Assembly: GCA_028671895.1 (NCBI GenBank)
Contig: JAPMAC010000234.1
Span: 868,001-932,000, forward strand
Source of the DNA: Oenanthe sinensis
Taxonomy: Eukaryota; Streptophyta; Magnoliopsida; Apiales; Apiaceae
DNA: 64,000 nt
Direction of reading: 5' to 3'
Shown: one piece after another, positions 1-14,460 of the stretch
How the letters are laid out: each line of letters begins with the position of its first letter
Numbering within the stretch: position 1 is the first letter of the stretch
Translations under genes and position numbers: made by a program
Notes under the pieces: generated by a model
The model's input: the letters and a program-made list of their open reading frames with translations, nothing else
Told to the model about the DNA's origin: nothing
Database searches by the model: none

Positions 1-2460
1 TGAAAGAACTTCTAGCATCATTCTTGTCTCATTTGTACATGAAAACAATTTGTAACAATATAAGGCTTCATTCTTAACTTGTTTGAACTTGAAAGCCACT
101 TATAGCTTCATTCTTGACTCGTTTGTACATGGAAATAACTTGTAAAAACTCGTAGGATCAATCTTCACTCATTTGAACATGAAAATAATTCGTAATAATT
201 TGAGGCTTCGTTCTTGACTCATTTGAACTTGAAAACAAATTATAGCTTCATTCTTGACTCGTTTCAACTTGAAAACAACTTATAGGATCATTCTTGACTC
301 GTTTATACTTGGAAACAACTTGAAAGAACTTCTAGCATCATTCTTGACTCATTTGTACATGAAAACAATTTGTAACAATATAAGGCTTCATTCTTAACTC
401 GTTTGAACATGAAAGCCACTTATAAGTTTATTCTTGACTCGTTTGAACTTGAAAACAACTTATAGCTTCATTCATGACTCGTTTATAAATGGAAACAACT
501 TGAAAGAACTTGTAGCATCAGTCTTGACTCATTTGTACATGAAAACAATTTGTAACAATTTAAGGTTTCATTCTTAACTCGATTGAACTTGAAAGCCACT
601 TATAGCTTCATTCTTTACTCGTTTGAACTTGAAAACAACTTATAGCTTCATTCTTGACTCGTTTATACATGGAAACAACTTGAAAGAACTTCTAGCATCA
701 TTCTTGACTCATTTGTACATGAAAACAATTTGTAACAATATAAGGCTTCATTCTTAACTTGTTTGAACTTGAACGCCACTTATAGCTTCATTCTTGACTC
801 GTTTGTACATGGAAATAACTTGTAAAAACTCGTAGGATCAATCTTCACTCATTTGAACATGAAAACAATTCGTAATAATTTGAGGCTTCGTTCTTGACTC
901 GTTTGAACTTGAAAACAAATTATAGCTTCATTCTTGACTCGTTTGAACTTGAAAACAACTTATAGGATCATTCTTGACTCGTTTATACTTGGAAACAACT
1001 TGAAAGAACTTCTAGCATCATTCTTGACTCATTTGTACATGAAAACAATTTGTAACAATATAAGACTTCATTCTTAACTCGTTTGAACATGAAAGCCACT
1101 TATAGCTTTATTCTTGACTCGTTTGAACTTGAAAACAACTTATAGCTTCATTCATGACTCGTTTATAAATGGAAACAACTTGAAAGAACTTGTAGCATCA
1201 GTCTTGACTCATTTGTACATGAAAACAATTTGTAACAATTTAAGGCTTCATTCTTAACTCGATTGAACTTGAAAGCCACTTATAGCTTCATTCTTGACTC
1301 GTTTGAACTTGAAAACAACTTATAGCTTCATTCTTGACTCGTTTATACATGGAAACAACTTGAAAGAACTTCTAGCATCATTCTTGACTCATTTGTACAT
1401 GAAAACAATTTGTAACAATATAAGGCTTCATTCTTAACTTGTTTGAACTTGAACGCCACTTATAGCTTCATTCTTGACTCGTTTGTACATGGAAATAACT
1501 TGTAAAAACTCGTAGGATCAATCTTCACTCATTTGAACATGAAAACAATTCGTAATAATTTGAGGCTTCGTTCTTGACTCGTTTGAACTTGAAAACAAAT
1601 TATAGCTTCATTCTTGACTCGTTTGAACTTGAAAACAACTTATAGGATCATTCTTGACTCGTTTATACTTGGAAACAACTTGAAAGAACTTCTAGCATCA
1701 TTCTTGACTCATTTGTACATGAAAACAATTTGTAACAATATAAGACTTCATTCTTAACTCGTTTGAACATGAAAGCCACTTATAGCTTTATTCTTGACTC
1801 GTTTGAACTTGAAAACAACTTATAGCTTCATTCATGACTCGTTTATAAATGGAAACAACTTGAAAGAACTTGTAGCATCAGTCTTGACTCATTTGTACAT
1901 GAAAACAATTTGTAACAATTTAAGGCTTCATTCTTAACTCGATTGAACTTGAAAGCCACTTATAGCTTCATTCTTGACTCGTTTGAACTTGAAAACAACT
2001 TATAGCTTCATTCTTGACTCGTTTATACATGGAAACAACTTGAAAGAACTTCTAGCATCATTCTTCACTCATTTGTACATGAAAACAATTTGTAACAATA
2101 TAAGGCTTCATTCTTAACTTGTTTGAACTTGAACGCCACTTATAGCTTCATTCTTGACTCGTTTGTACATTGAAATAACTTGTAAAAACTCGTAGGATCA
2201 ATCTTCACTCATTTGAACATGAAAACAATTCGTAATAATTTGAGGCTTCGTTCTTGACTCGTTTGAACTTGAAAACAAATTATAGCTTCATTCTTGACTC
2301 GTTTGAACTTGAACACAACTTATAGGATCATTCTTGACTCGTTTATACTTGGAAACAACTTGAAAGAACTTCTAGCATCATTCTTGACTCATTTGTACAT
2401 GAAAACAATTTGTAACAATATAAGACTTCATTCTTAACCCGTTTGAACATGAAAGCCACT
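1..2460. repeat. 680-bp higher-order repeat, about 3.6 copies
   Basis: The decamer pair tgaaagaact tctagcatca in the same context starts at 1, 681, 1361 and 2041, giving an exact 680-bp period. Each unit has 15 monomers, eight of 50 bp and seven of 40 bp, arranged as 320 + 180 + 180 bp. The copies differ by a few substitutions (for example ttcttcactc at 2061 instead of ttcttgactc). The pattern breaks near 2460, where a 180-bp tetramer is skipped and the next 320-type block follows directly. Confidence 0.9.
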
Positions 2461-4640
2461 TATAGCTTCATTCTTGACTCGTTTGTACATGGAAATAACT
2501 TGTAAAAACTCGTAGGATGAATCTTCTCTCATTTGAACATGAAAACAATTCGTAATAATTTGAGGCTTCGTTCTTGACTCGTTTGAACTTGAAAACAAAT
2601 TATAGCTTCATTCTTGACTCGTTTGAACTTGGAAACAACTTATAGGATCATTCTTGACTCGTTTATACTTGGAAACAGCTTGAAAGAACTTCTAGCATCA
2701 TTCTTGACTCATTTGTACATGAAAACAATTTGTAACAATATAAGGCTTCATTCTTAACTGGTTTGAACTTGAAAGCCACTTATAGCTTTATTCTTGACTC
2801 GTTTGAACTTGAAAACAACTTATAGCTTCATTCTTAACTCGTTTATACATGGAAACAACTTGAAAGAACTTCAAGCATCATTCTTGACTCATTTGTACAT
2901 GAAAACAATTTGTAACAATATAAGGCTTCATTTTTAACTGGTTTGAATTTGAAAGCCACTGTTAGCTTCATTCTTGACCCGTTTGTACATGGAAATAACT
3001 TGTAAAAACTCGTAGGATCAATCTTTACTCATTTGAACATGAAAACAATTCGTAATAATTTGCGGCTTCGTTCTTGACTCGTTTTAACTTGAAAACAAAT
3101 TATAGCTTTATTCTTGACTCGTTTGAACTTGAAAACAACTTATAGGATCATTCTTGACTCGTTTATACTTGGAAACAGCTTGAAAGAACTTCTAGCATCA
3201 TTCTTGACTCATTTGTACATGAAAACAATTTGTAACAATTTAAGGCTTCATTCTTAACTCGTTTGAACTTGAAAGCCACTTATAGCTTCATTCTTGACCC
3301 GTTTGTACATGGAAATAACTTGTAAAAACTCATAGGATCAATCTTTACTCATTTAAACATGAAAACAATTCGTAATAATTTGAGGCTTCGTTCTTGGCTC
3401 GTTTTAACTTTTAAACAAATTATAGCTTCATTCTTGACTCGTTTGAACTTGAAAACAACTTATAGGATCATTCTTGACTCGTTTATACTTGGAAACAACT
3501 TGAAAGAACTTCTAGCATCATTCTTGACTCATTTGTACATGAAAACAATTTGTAACAATATAAGACTTCGTTCTTAACTCGATTGAACTTGAAAGACACT
3601 TATAGCTTCATTCTTGACTCGTTTGAACTTGAAAACAACTTATAGCTTCATTCTTGACTCGTTTATACATGGAAACAACTTGAAAGAACTTGTAGCATCA
3701 GTCTTGACTCATTTGTACATGAAAACAATTTGTAACAATTTAAGGCTTCATTCTTAACTCGATTGAACTTGAAAGCCACTTATAGCTTCATTCTTGACTC
3801 GTTTGAACTTGAAAACAACTTATAGCTTCATTCTTGACTCGTTTATACATGGAAACAACTTGAAAGAACTTCTAGCATCATTCTTGACTCATTTGTACAT
3901 GAAAACAATTTGTAACAATATAAGGCTTCATTCTTAACTTGTTTGAACTTGAACGCCACTTATAGCTTCATTCTTGACTCGTTTGTACATGGAAATAACT
4001 TGTAAAAACTCGTAGGATCAATCTTCACTCATTTGAACATGAAAACAATTCGTAATAATTTGAGGCTTCGTTCTTGACTCGTTTGAACTTGAAAACAAAT
4101 TATAGCTTCATTCTTGACTCGTTTGAACTTGAAAACAACTTATAGGATCATTCTTGACTCGTTTATACTTGGAAACAACTTGAAAGAACTTCTAGCATCA
4201 TTCTTGACTCATTTGTACATGAAAACAATTTGTAACAACATAAGGCTTTATTCTTAACTTGTTTGAACTTGAACGCCACTTATAGCTTCATTCTTGACTC
4301 GTTTGTACATGGAAATAACTAGTAAAAACTCGTAGGATCAATCTTCACTCATTTGAACATGAAAACAATTCGTAATAATATGAGGCTTCGTTCTTGACTC
4401 GTTTGAACTTGAAAACAACTTATAGGATCATTCTTGACTCGTTTATACTTGGAAACAACTTGAAAGAACTTCTAGCATCATTCTTGACTCATTTGTACAT
4501 GAAAACAATTTGTAACAATATAAGACTTCATTCTTAACTCGATTGAACTTGAAAGACACTTATAGCTTCATTCTTGACTCGTTTGAACTTGAAAACAAGT
4601 TATAGCTTCATTCTTGACTCGTTTAAACATGGAAACAACT
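2461..4640. repeat. Satellite with mixed 320-bp and 180-bp blocks
   Basis: The same 40/50-bp monomers occur here, but the 320-bp and 180-bp blocks alternate without a steady 680-bp period. Several blocks carry shared variants such as tttttaactgg, ttcttgaccc and cggcttcg, which mark a separate sublineage that reappears near 9.5, 12.2, 15.6 and 17.6 kb. The 72-codon frame at 3359-3577 lies here and is not a gene. Confidence 0.8.
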
Positions 4641-6680
4641 TGAAAGAACTTCTAGCATCATTCTTGACTCATTTGTACATGAAAACAATTTGTAACAATA
4701 TAAGGCTTCATTCTTAACTTGTTTGAACTTGAAAGCCACTTATAGCTTCATTCTTGACTCGTTTGTACATGTAAATAACTGGTAAAAACTCGTAGGATCA
4801 ATCTTCACTCATTTGAACATGAAAATAATTCGTAATAATTTGAGGCTTCGTTCTTGACTCGTTTGAACTTGAAAACAAATTATAGCTTCATTCTTGACTC
4901 GTTTGAACTTGAAAACAACTTATAGGATCATTCTTGACTCGTTTATACTTGGAAACAACTTGAAAGAACTTCTAGCATCATTCTTGACTCATTTGTATAT
5001 GAAAACAATTTGTAACAATATAAGGCTTCATTCTTAACTCGTTTGAACATGAAAGCCACTTATAGCTTTATTCTTGACTCGTTTGAACTTGAAAACAACT
5101 TATAGCTTCATTCATGACTCGTTTATAAATGGAAACAACTTGAAAGAACTTGTAGCATCAGTCTTGACTCATTTGTACATGAAAACAATTTGTAACAATT
5201 TAAGGCTTCATTCTTAACTCGATTGAACTTGAAAGCCACTTATAGCTTCATTCTTGACTCGTTTGAACTTGAAAACAACTTATAGCTTCATTCTTGACTC
5301 GTTTATACATGGAAACAACTTGAAAGAACTTCTAGCATCATTCTTGACTCATTTGTACATGAAAACAATTTGTAACAATATAAGGCTTCATTCTTAACTT
5401 GTTTGAACTTGAACGCCACTTATAGCTTCATTCTTGACTCGTTTGTACATGGAAATAACTTGTAAAAACTCGTAGGATCAATCTTCACTCATTTGAACAT
5501 GAAAACAATTCGTAATAATTTGAGGCTTCGTTCTTGACTCGTTTGAACTTGAAAACAAATTATAGCTTCATTCTTGACTCGTTTGAACTTGAAAACAACT
5601 TATAGGATCATTCTTGACTCGTTTATACTTGGAAACAACTTGAAAGAACTTCTAGCATCATTCTTGATTCATTTGTACATGAAAACAATTTGTAACAATA
5701 TAAGGCTTCATTCTTAACTCGTTTGAACATGAAAGCCACTTATAGCTTTATTCTTGACTCGTTTGAACTTGAAAACAACTTATAGCTTCATTCATGACTC
5801 GTTTATAAATGGAAACAACTTGAAAGAACTTGTAGCATCAGTCTTGACTCATTTGTACATGAAAACAATTTGTAACAATTTAAGGCTTCATTCTTAACTC
5901 GATTGAACTTGAAAGCCACTTATAGCTTCATTCTTGACTCGTTTGAACTTGAAAACAACTTATAGCTTCATTCTTGACTCGTTTATACATGGAAACAACT
6001 TGAAAGAACTTCTAGCATCATTCTTGACTCATTTGTACATGAAAAGAATTTGTAACAACATAAGGCTTCATTCTTAACTTGTTTGAACTTGAACGCCACT
6101 TATAGCTTCATTCTTGACTCGTTTGTACATGGAAATAACTAGTAAAAACTCGTAGGATCAATCTTCACTCATTTCAACATGAAAACAATTCGTAAAAATA
6201 TGAGGCTTCGTTCTTGACTCGTTTGAACTTGAAAACAAATTATAGCTTCATTCTTGACTCGTTTGAACTTGAAAACAACTTATAGGATCATTCTTGACTC
6301 GTTTATACTTGGAAATAACTTGAAAGAACTTCTAGCATCATTCTTGACTCATTTGTACATGAAAACAATTTGTAACAATATAAGACTTCATTCTTAACCC
6401 GTTTGAACATGAAAGCCACTTATAGCTTTATTCTTGACTCGTTTGAACTTGAAAACAACTTATAGTTTCATTCTTGACTCGTTTATAAATGGAAACAACT
6501 TGAAAGAACTTGTAGCATCATTCTTGACTCATTTGTACATGAAAACAATTTGTAACAATTTAAGGCTTCATTCTTAACTCGATTGAACTTGAAAGCCACT
6601 TATAGCTTCATTCTAGACTCGTTTGAACTGGAAAACAACTTATAGCTTCATTCTTGACTCGTTTATACATGGAAACAACT
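4641..6680. repeat. 680-bp higher-order repeat, three copies
   Basis: The unit start tgaaagaact tctagcatca recurs at 4641, 5321, 6001 and 6681, so three full 680-bp units follow each other. The monomer order matches that at 1-2460. The third copy is more diverged (for example ttctagactc with gtttgaactg near 6612-6630, and cgtaaaaata near 6191). Confidence 0.85.
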
Positions 6681-6999
6681 TGAAAGAACTTCTAGCATCA
6701 TTCTTGACTCATTTGTACATGAAAACAATTTGTAACAATATAAGACTTCATTCTTAACTCGATTGAACTTGAAAGACACTTATAGCTTCATTCTTGACTC
6801 GTTTGAACTTGAAAACAAGTTATAGCTTCATTCTTGACTCGTTTATACATGGAAACAACTTGAAAGAACTTCTAGCATCATTCTTGACTCATTTGTACAT
6901 GAAAACAATTTGTAACAATATAAGACTTCATTCTTAACTCGATTGAACTTGAAAGCCACTTATAGCTTCATTCTTGACTCGTTTGAACTTGAAAACAAC

Positions 7000-9900
7000 T
7001 TATAGGATCATTCTTGACTCGTTTATACTTGGAAACAACTTGAAAGAACTTCTAGCATCATTCTTGACTCATTTGTACATGAAATAATTTGTAACAATAT
7101 AAGACTTCATTCTTAACTCGATTGAACTTGAAAGACACTTATAGCTTCATTCTTGACTCGTTTGAACTTGAAAACAAGTTATAGCTTCATTCTTGACTCG
7201 TTTATACATGGAAACAACTTGAAAGAACTTCTAGCATCATTCTTGACTCATTTGTACATGAAAACAATTTGTAACAATATAAGGCTTCATTCTTAACTCG
7301 TTTGAACATGAAAGCCATTTATAGCTTTATTCTTGACTCGTTTGAACTTGAAAACAACTTATAGCTTCATTCATGACTCGTTTATAAATGGAAACAACTT
7401 GAAAGAACTTGTAGCATCAGTCTTGACTCATTTGTACATGAAAACAATTTGTAACAATTTAAGGCTTCATTCTTAACTCGATTGAACTTGAAAGCCACTT
7501 ATAGCTTCATTCTTGACTCGTTTGAACTTGAAAACAACTTATAGCTTCATTCTTGACTCGTTTATACATGGAAACAACTTGAAAGAACTTTTAGCATCAT
7601 TCTTGACTCATTTGTACATGAAAACAATTTGTAACAACATAAGGCTTCATTCTTAACTTGTTTGAACTTGAACGCCACTTATAGCTTCATTCTTGACTCG
7701 TTTGTACATGGAAATAACTAGTAAAAACTCGTAGGATCAATCTTCACTCATTTGAACATGAAAACAATTCGTAATAATATGAGGCTTCGTTCTTGACTCG
7801 TTTGAACTTGAAAACAAATTATAGCTTCATTCTTGACTCGTTTGAACTTGAAAACAACTTATAGGATCATTCTTGACTCGTTTATACTTGGAAATAACTT
7901 GAAAGAACTTCTAGCATCATTCTTGACTCATTTGTACATGAAAACAATTTGTAACAATTTAAGGCTTCATTCTTAACTCGATTGAACTTGAAAGCCACTT
8001 ATAGCTTCATTCTAGACTCGTTTGAACTGGAAAACAACTTATAGCTTCATTCTTGACTCGTTTATACATGGAAACAACTTGAAAGAACTTCTAGCATCAT
8101 TCTTGACTCATTTGTACATGAAAATAATTTGTAACAATATAAGGCTTCATTTTTAACTTGTTTGAACTTGAACGCCACTTATAGCTTCATTCTTGACTCG
8201 TTTGTACATGGAAATAACTTGTAAAAACTCGTGGGATCAATCTTCACTCATTTGAACATGAAAATAATTCGTAATAATTTGAGGCTTCGTTCTTGACTCG
8301 TTTGAACTTGAAAACAAATTATAGCTTCATTCTTGACTCGTTTGAACTTGAAAACAACTTATAGGATCATTCTTGACTCGTTTATACTTGGAAACAGCTT
8401 GAAAGAACTTCTAGCATCATTCTTGACTCATTTGTACATGAAAACAATTTGTAACAATATAAGCATTCATTCTTAACTGGTTTGAACTTGAAAGCCACTT
8501 ATAGCTTTATTCTTGACTCGTTTGAACTTGAAAACAACTTATAGTTTCATTCTTGACTCGTTTATACATGGAAACAACTTGAAAGAACTTCTAGCATCAT
8601 TCTTGACTCATTTGTACATGAAAATAATTTGTAACAATATAAGGCTTCATTTTTAACTTGTTTGAACTTGAACGCCACTTATAGCTTCATTCTTGACTCG
8701 TTTGTACATGGAAATAACTAGTAAAAACTCGTAGGATCAATCTTCACTCATTTGAACATGAAAACAATTCGTAATAATTTGAGGCTTCGTTCTTGACTCG
8801 TTTGAACTTGAAAACAAATTATAGCTTCATTCTTGACTCGTTTGAACTTGAAAACAACTTATAGGATCATTCTTGACTCGTTTATACTTGGAAACAACTT
8901 GAAAGAACTTCTAGCATCATTCTTGACTCATTTGTACATGAAAACAATTTGTAACAATATAAGACTTCATTCTTAACCCGTTTGAACAAGAAAGCCACTT
9001 ATAGCTTCATTCTTGACTCGTTTGTACATGGAAATAACTTGTAAAAACTCGTAGGATCAATCTTCACTCATTTGAACATGAAAATAATTCGTAATAATTT
9101 GAGGCTTCGTTCTTGACTCGTTTGAACTTGAAAACAAATTATAGCTTCATTCTTGACTCGTTTGAACTTGAAAACAACTTATAGGATCATTCTTGACTCG
9201 TTTATACTTGGAAACAGCTTGAAAGAACTTCTAGCATCATTCTTGACTCATTTGTACATGAAAACAATTTGTAACAATATAAGGCTTCATTCTTAACTGG
9301 TTTGAACTTGAAAGCCACTTATAGCTTTATTCTTGACTCGTTTGAACTTGAAAACAACTTATAGCTTCATTCTTAACTCGTTTATACATGGAAACAACTT
9401 GAAAGAACTTCAAGCATCATTCTTGACTCATTTGTACATGAAAACAATTTGTAACAATATAAGGCTTCATTTTTAACTGGTTTGAACTTGAAAGCCACTT
9501 ATAGCTTCATTCTTGACCCGTTTGTACATGGAAATAACTTGTAAAAACTCGTAGGATCAATCTTTACTCATTTGAACATGAAAACAATTCGTAATAATTT
9601 GCGGCTTCGTTCTTGACTCGTTTTAACTTGAAAACAAATTATAGCTTTATTCTTGACTCGTTTGAACTTGAAACCAACTTATAGGATCATTCTTGACTCG
9701 TTTATACTTGGAAACAACTTGAAAGAACTTCTAGCATCATTCTTGACTCATTTGTACATGAAATAATTTGTAACAATATAAGACTTCATTCTTAACTCGA
9801 TTGAACTTGAAAGACACTTATAGCTTCATTCTTGACTCGTTTGAACTTGAAAACAAGTTATAGCTTCATTCTTGACTCGTTTATACATGGAAACAACTTG

Positions 9901-12365
9901 AAAGAACTTCTAGCATCATTCTTGACTCATTTGTACATGAAAACAATTTGTAACAATATAAGGCTTCATTCTTAACTCGTTTGAACATGAAAGCCACTTA
10001 TAGCTTTATTCTTGACTCGTTTGAACTTGAAAACAACTTATAGCTTCATTCATGACTCGTTTATAAATGGAAACAACTTGAAAGAACTTGTAGCATCAGT
10101 CTTGACTCATTTGTACATGAAAACAATTTGTAACAATTTAAGGCTTCATTCTTAACTCGATTGAACTTGAAAGCCACTTATAGCTTCATTCTTGACTCGT
10201 TTGAACTTGAAAACAACTTATAGCTTCATTCTTGACTCGTTTATACATGGAAACAACTTGAAAGAACTTTTAGCATCATTCTTGACTCATTTGTACATGA
10301 AAACAATTTGTAACAACATAAGGCTTCATTCTTAACTTGTTTGAACTTGAACGCCACTTATAGCTTCATTCTTGACTCGTTTGTACATGGAAATAACTAG
10401 TAAAAACTCGTAGGATCAATCTTCACTCATTTGAACATGAAAACAATTCGTAATAATATGAGGCTTCGTTCTTGACTCGTTTGAACTTGAAAACAAATTA
10501 TAGCTTCATTCTTGACTCGTTTGAACTTGAAAACAACTTATAGGATCATTCTTGACTCGTTTATACTTGGAAATAACTTGAAAGAACTTCTAGCATCATT
10601 CTTGACTCATTTGTACATGAAAACAATTTGTAACAATTTAAGGCTTCATTCTTAACTCGATTGAACTTGAAAGCCACTTATAGCTTCATTCTAGACTCGT
10701 TTGAACTGGAAAACAACTTATAGCTTCATTCTTGACTCGTTTATACATGGAAACAACTTGAAAGAACTTCTAGCATCATTCTTGACTCATTTGTACATGA
10801 AAATAATTTGTAACAATATAAGGCTTCATTTTTAACTTGTTTGAACTTGAACGCCACTTATAGCTTCATTCTTGACTCGTTTGTACATGGAAATAACTTG
10901 TAAAAACTCGTAGGATCAATCTTCACTCATTTGAACATGAAAATAATTCGTAATAATTTGAGGCTTCGTTCTTGACTCGTTTGAACTTAAAAACAAATTA
11001 TAGCTTCATTCTTGACTCGTTTGAACTTGAAAACAACTTATAGGATCATTCTTGACTCGTTTATACTTGGAAACAGCTTGAAAGAACTTCTAGCATCATT
11101 CTTGACTCATTTGTACATGAAAACAATTTGTAACAATATAAGCATTCATTCTTAACTGGTTTGAACTTGAAAGCCACTTATAGCTTTATTCTTGACTCGT
11201 TTGAACTTGAAAACAACTTATAGCTTCATTCTTGACTCGTTTATACATGGAAACAACTTGAAAGAACTTCTAGCATCATTCTTGACTCATTTGTACATGA
11301 AAATAATTGGTAACAATATAAGGCTTCATTTTTAACTTGTTTGAACTTGAACGCCACTTATAGCTTCATTCTTGACTCGTTTGTACATGGAAATAACTAG
11401 TAAAAACTCGTAGGATCAATCTTCACTCATTTGAACATGAAAACAATTCGTAATAATTTGAGGCTTCGTTCTTGACTCGTTTGAACTTGAAAACAAATTA
11501 TAGCTTCATTCTTGACTCGTTTGAACTTGAAAACAACTTATAGGATCATTCTTGACTCGTTTATACTTGGAAACAACTTGAAAGAACTTCTAGCATCATT
11601 CTTGACTCATTTGTACATGAAAACAATTTGTAACAATATAAGACTTCATTCTTAACCCGTTTGAACAAGAAAGCCACTTATAGCTTCATTCTTGACTCGT
11701 TTGTACATGGAAATAACTTGTAAAAACTCGTAGGATCAATCTTCACTCATTTGAACATGAAAATAATTCGTAATAATTTGAGGCTTCGTTCTTGACTCGT
11801 TTGAACTTGAAAACAAATTATAGCTTCATTCTTGACTCGTTTGAACTTGAAAACAACTTATAGGATCATTCTTGACTCGTTTATACTTGGAAACAGCTTG
11901 AAAGAACTTCTTGCATCATTCTTGACTCATTTGTACATGAAAACAATTTGTAACAATATAAGGCTTCATTCTTAACTGGTTTGAACTTGAAAGCCACTTA
12001 TAGCTTTATTCTTGACTCGTTTGAACTTGAAAACAACTTATAGCTTCATTCTTAACTCGTTTATACATGGAAACAACTTGAAAGAACTTCAAGCATCATT
12101 CTTGACTCATTTGTACATGAAAACAATTTGTAACAATATAAGGCTTCATTTTTAACTGGTTTGAACTTGAAAGCCACTTATAGCTTCATTCTTGACCCGT
12201 TTGTACATGGAAATAACTTGTAAAAACTCGTAGGATCAATCTTTACTCATTTGAACATGAAAACAATTCGTAATAATTTGCGGCTTCGTTCTTGACTCGT
12301 TTTAACTTGAAAACAAATTATAGCTTTATTCTTGACTCGTTTGAACTTGAAACCAACTTATAGGA
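7000..12365. repeat. Tandem duplication of a 2679-bp satellite segment
   Basis: Rare variants recur exactly 2679 bp apart: a one-base-deleted gaaataattt (7081 and 9760), aagcattcat (8461 and 11140), tttgaacaag (8981 and 11660) and aaaccaactt (9671 and 12350). The copies differ at few sites, for example gtgggatcaa near 8231 against gtaggatcaa in the second copy. The unit is 2680 bp of monomers minus one base. Ends are placed only to within a monomer or two because both junctions lie in shared sequence. Confidence 0.85.
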
Positions 12366-14460
12366 TCATTCTTGACTCGTTTATACTTGGAAACAGCTTG
12401 AAAGAACTTCTAGCATCATTCTTGACTCATTTGTACATGAAAACAATTTGTAACAATTTAAGGCTTCATTCTTAACTCGTTTGAACTTGAAAGCCACTTA
12501 TAGCTTCATTCTTGACCCGTTTGTACATGGAAATAACTTGTAAAAACTCATAGGATCAATCTTTACTCATTTAAACATGAAAACAATTCGTAATAATTTG
12601 AGGCTTCGTTCTTGACTCGTTTCAACTTTTAAACAAATTATAGCTTCATTCTTGACTCGTTTGAACTTGAAAACAACTTATAGGATCATTCTTGACTCGT
12701 TTATACTTGGAAACAACTTGAAAGAACTTCTAGCATCATTCTTGACTCATTTGTACATGAAAACAATCTGTAACAATATAAGACTTCATTCTTAACTCGA
12801 TTGAACTTGAAAGACACTTATAGCTTCATTCTTGACTCGTTTGAACTTGAAAACAAGTTATAGCTTCATTCTTGACTCGTTTATACATGGAAACAACTTG
12901 AAAGAACTTCTAGCATCATTCTTGACTCATTTGTACATGAAAACAATTTCTAACAATATAAGGCTTCATTCTTAACTTGTTTGAACTTGAAAGCCACTTA
13001 TAGCTTCATTCTTGACTCGTTTGTACATGTAAATAACTTGTAAAAACTCGTAGGATCAATCTTCACTCATTTGAACATGAAAATAATTCGTAATAATTTG
13101 AGGCTTCGTTCTTGACTCGTTTGAACTTGAAAACAAATTATAGCTTCATTCTTGACTCGTTTGAACTTGAAAACAACTTATAGGATCATTCTTGACTCGT
13201 TTATACTTGGAAACAACTTGAAAGAACTTCTAGCATCATTCTTGACTCATTTGTACATGAAAACAATTTGTAACAATATAAGGCTTCATTCTTAACTCGA
13301 TTGAACTTGAAAGACACTTATAGCTTCATTCTTGACTCGTTTGAACTTGAAAACAACTTATAGCTTCATTCATGACTCGTTTATAAATGGAAACAACTTG
13401 AAAGAACTTGTAGCATCAGTCTTGACTCATTTGTACATGAAAACAATTTGTAACAATTTAAGGCTTCATTCTTAACTCGATTGAACTTGAAAGCCACTTA
13501 TAGCTTCATTCTTGACTCGTTTGAACTTGAAAACAACTTATAGCTTCATTCTTGACTCGTTTATACATGGAAACAACTTGAAAGAACTTCTAGCTTCATT
13601 CTTGACTCATTTGTACATGAAAACAATTTGTAACAATATAAGGCTTCATTCTTAACTTGTTTGAACTTGAACGCCACTTATAGCTTCATTCTTGACTCGT
13701 TTGTACATGGAAATAACTTGTAAAAACTCGTAGGATCAATCTTCACTCATTTGAACATGAAAACAATTCGTAATAATTTGAGGCTTCGTTCTTGACTCGT
13801 TTGAACTTGAAAACAAATTATAGCTTCATTCTTGACTCGTTTGAACTTGAAAACAACTTATAGGATCATTCTTGACTCGTTTATACTTGGAAACAACTTA
13901 AAAGAACTTCTAGCATCATTCTTGACTCATTTGTACATGAAAACAATTTGTAACAATATAAGGCTTCATTCTTAACTCGTTTGAACATGAAAGCCACTTA
14001 TAGCTTTATTCTTAACTCGTTTGAACTTGAAAACAACTTATAGCTTCATTCATGACTCGTTTATAAATGGAAACAACTTGAAAGAACTTGTAGCATCAGT
14101 CTTGACTCATTTGTACATGAAAACAATTTGTAACAATTTAAGGCTTCATTCTTAACTCGATTGAACTTGAAAGCCACTTATAGCTTCATTCTTGACTCGT
14201 TTGAACTTGAAAACAACTTATAGCTTCATTCTTGACTCATTTATACATGGAAACAACTTGAAAGAACTTCTAGCATCATTCTTGACTCATTTGTACATGA
14301 AAACAATTTGTAACAACATAAGGCTTCATTCTTAACTTGTTTGAACTTGAACGCCAGTTATAGCTTCATTCTTGACTCGTTTGTACATGGAAATAACTAG
14401 TAAAAACTCGTAGGATCAATCTTCACTCATTTGAACATGAAAACAATTCGTAATAATATG
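12366..14460. repeat. Satellite, mixed blocks between two large duplications
   Basis: Ordinary 40/50-bp monomers in 180- and 320-bp blocks, including a stretch close to the 680-bp unit at about 13.2-14.5 kb. I see no gene, RNA or insertion here. Confidence 0.75.

Noticed and set aside
3359..3577. 72-codon ORF in the satellite
   Set aside because: It is satellite monomers read in a frame that happens to lack stops after local mutations, and the frame is closed in neighbouring copies.
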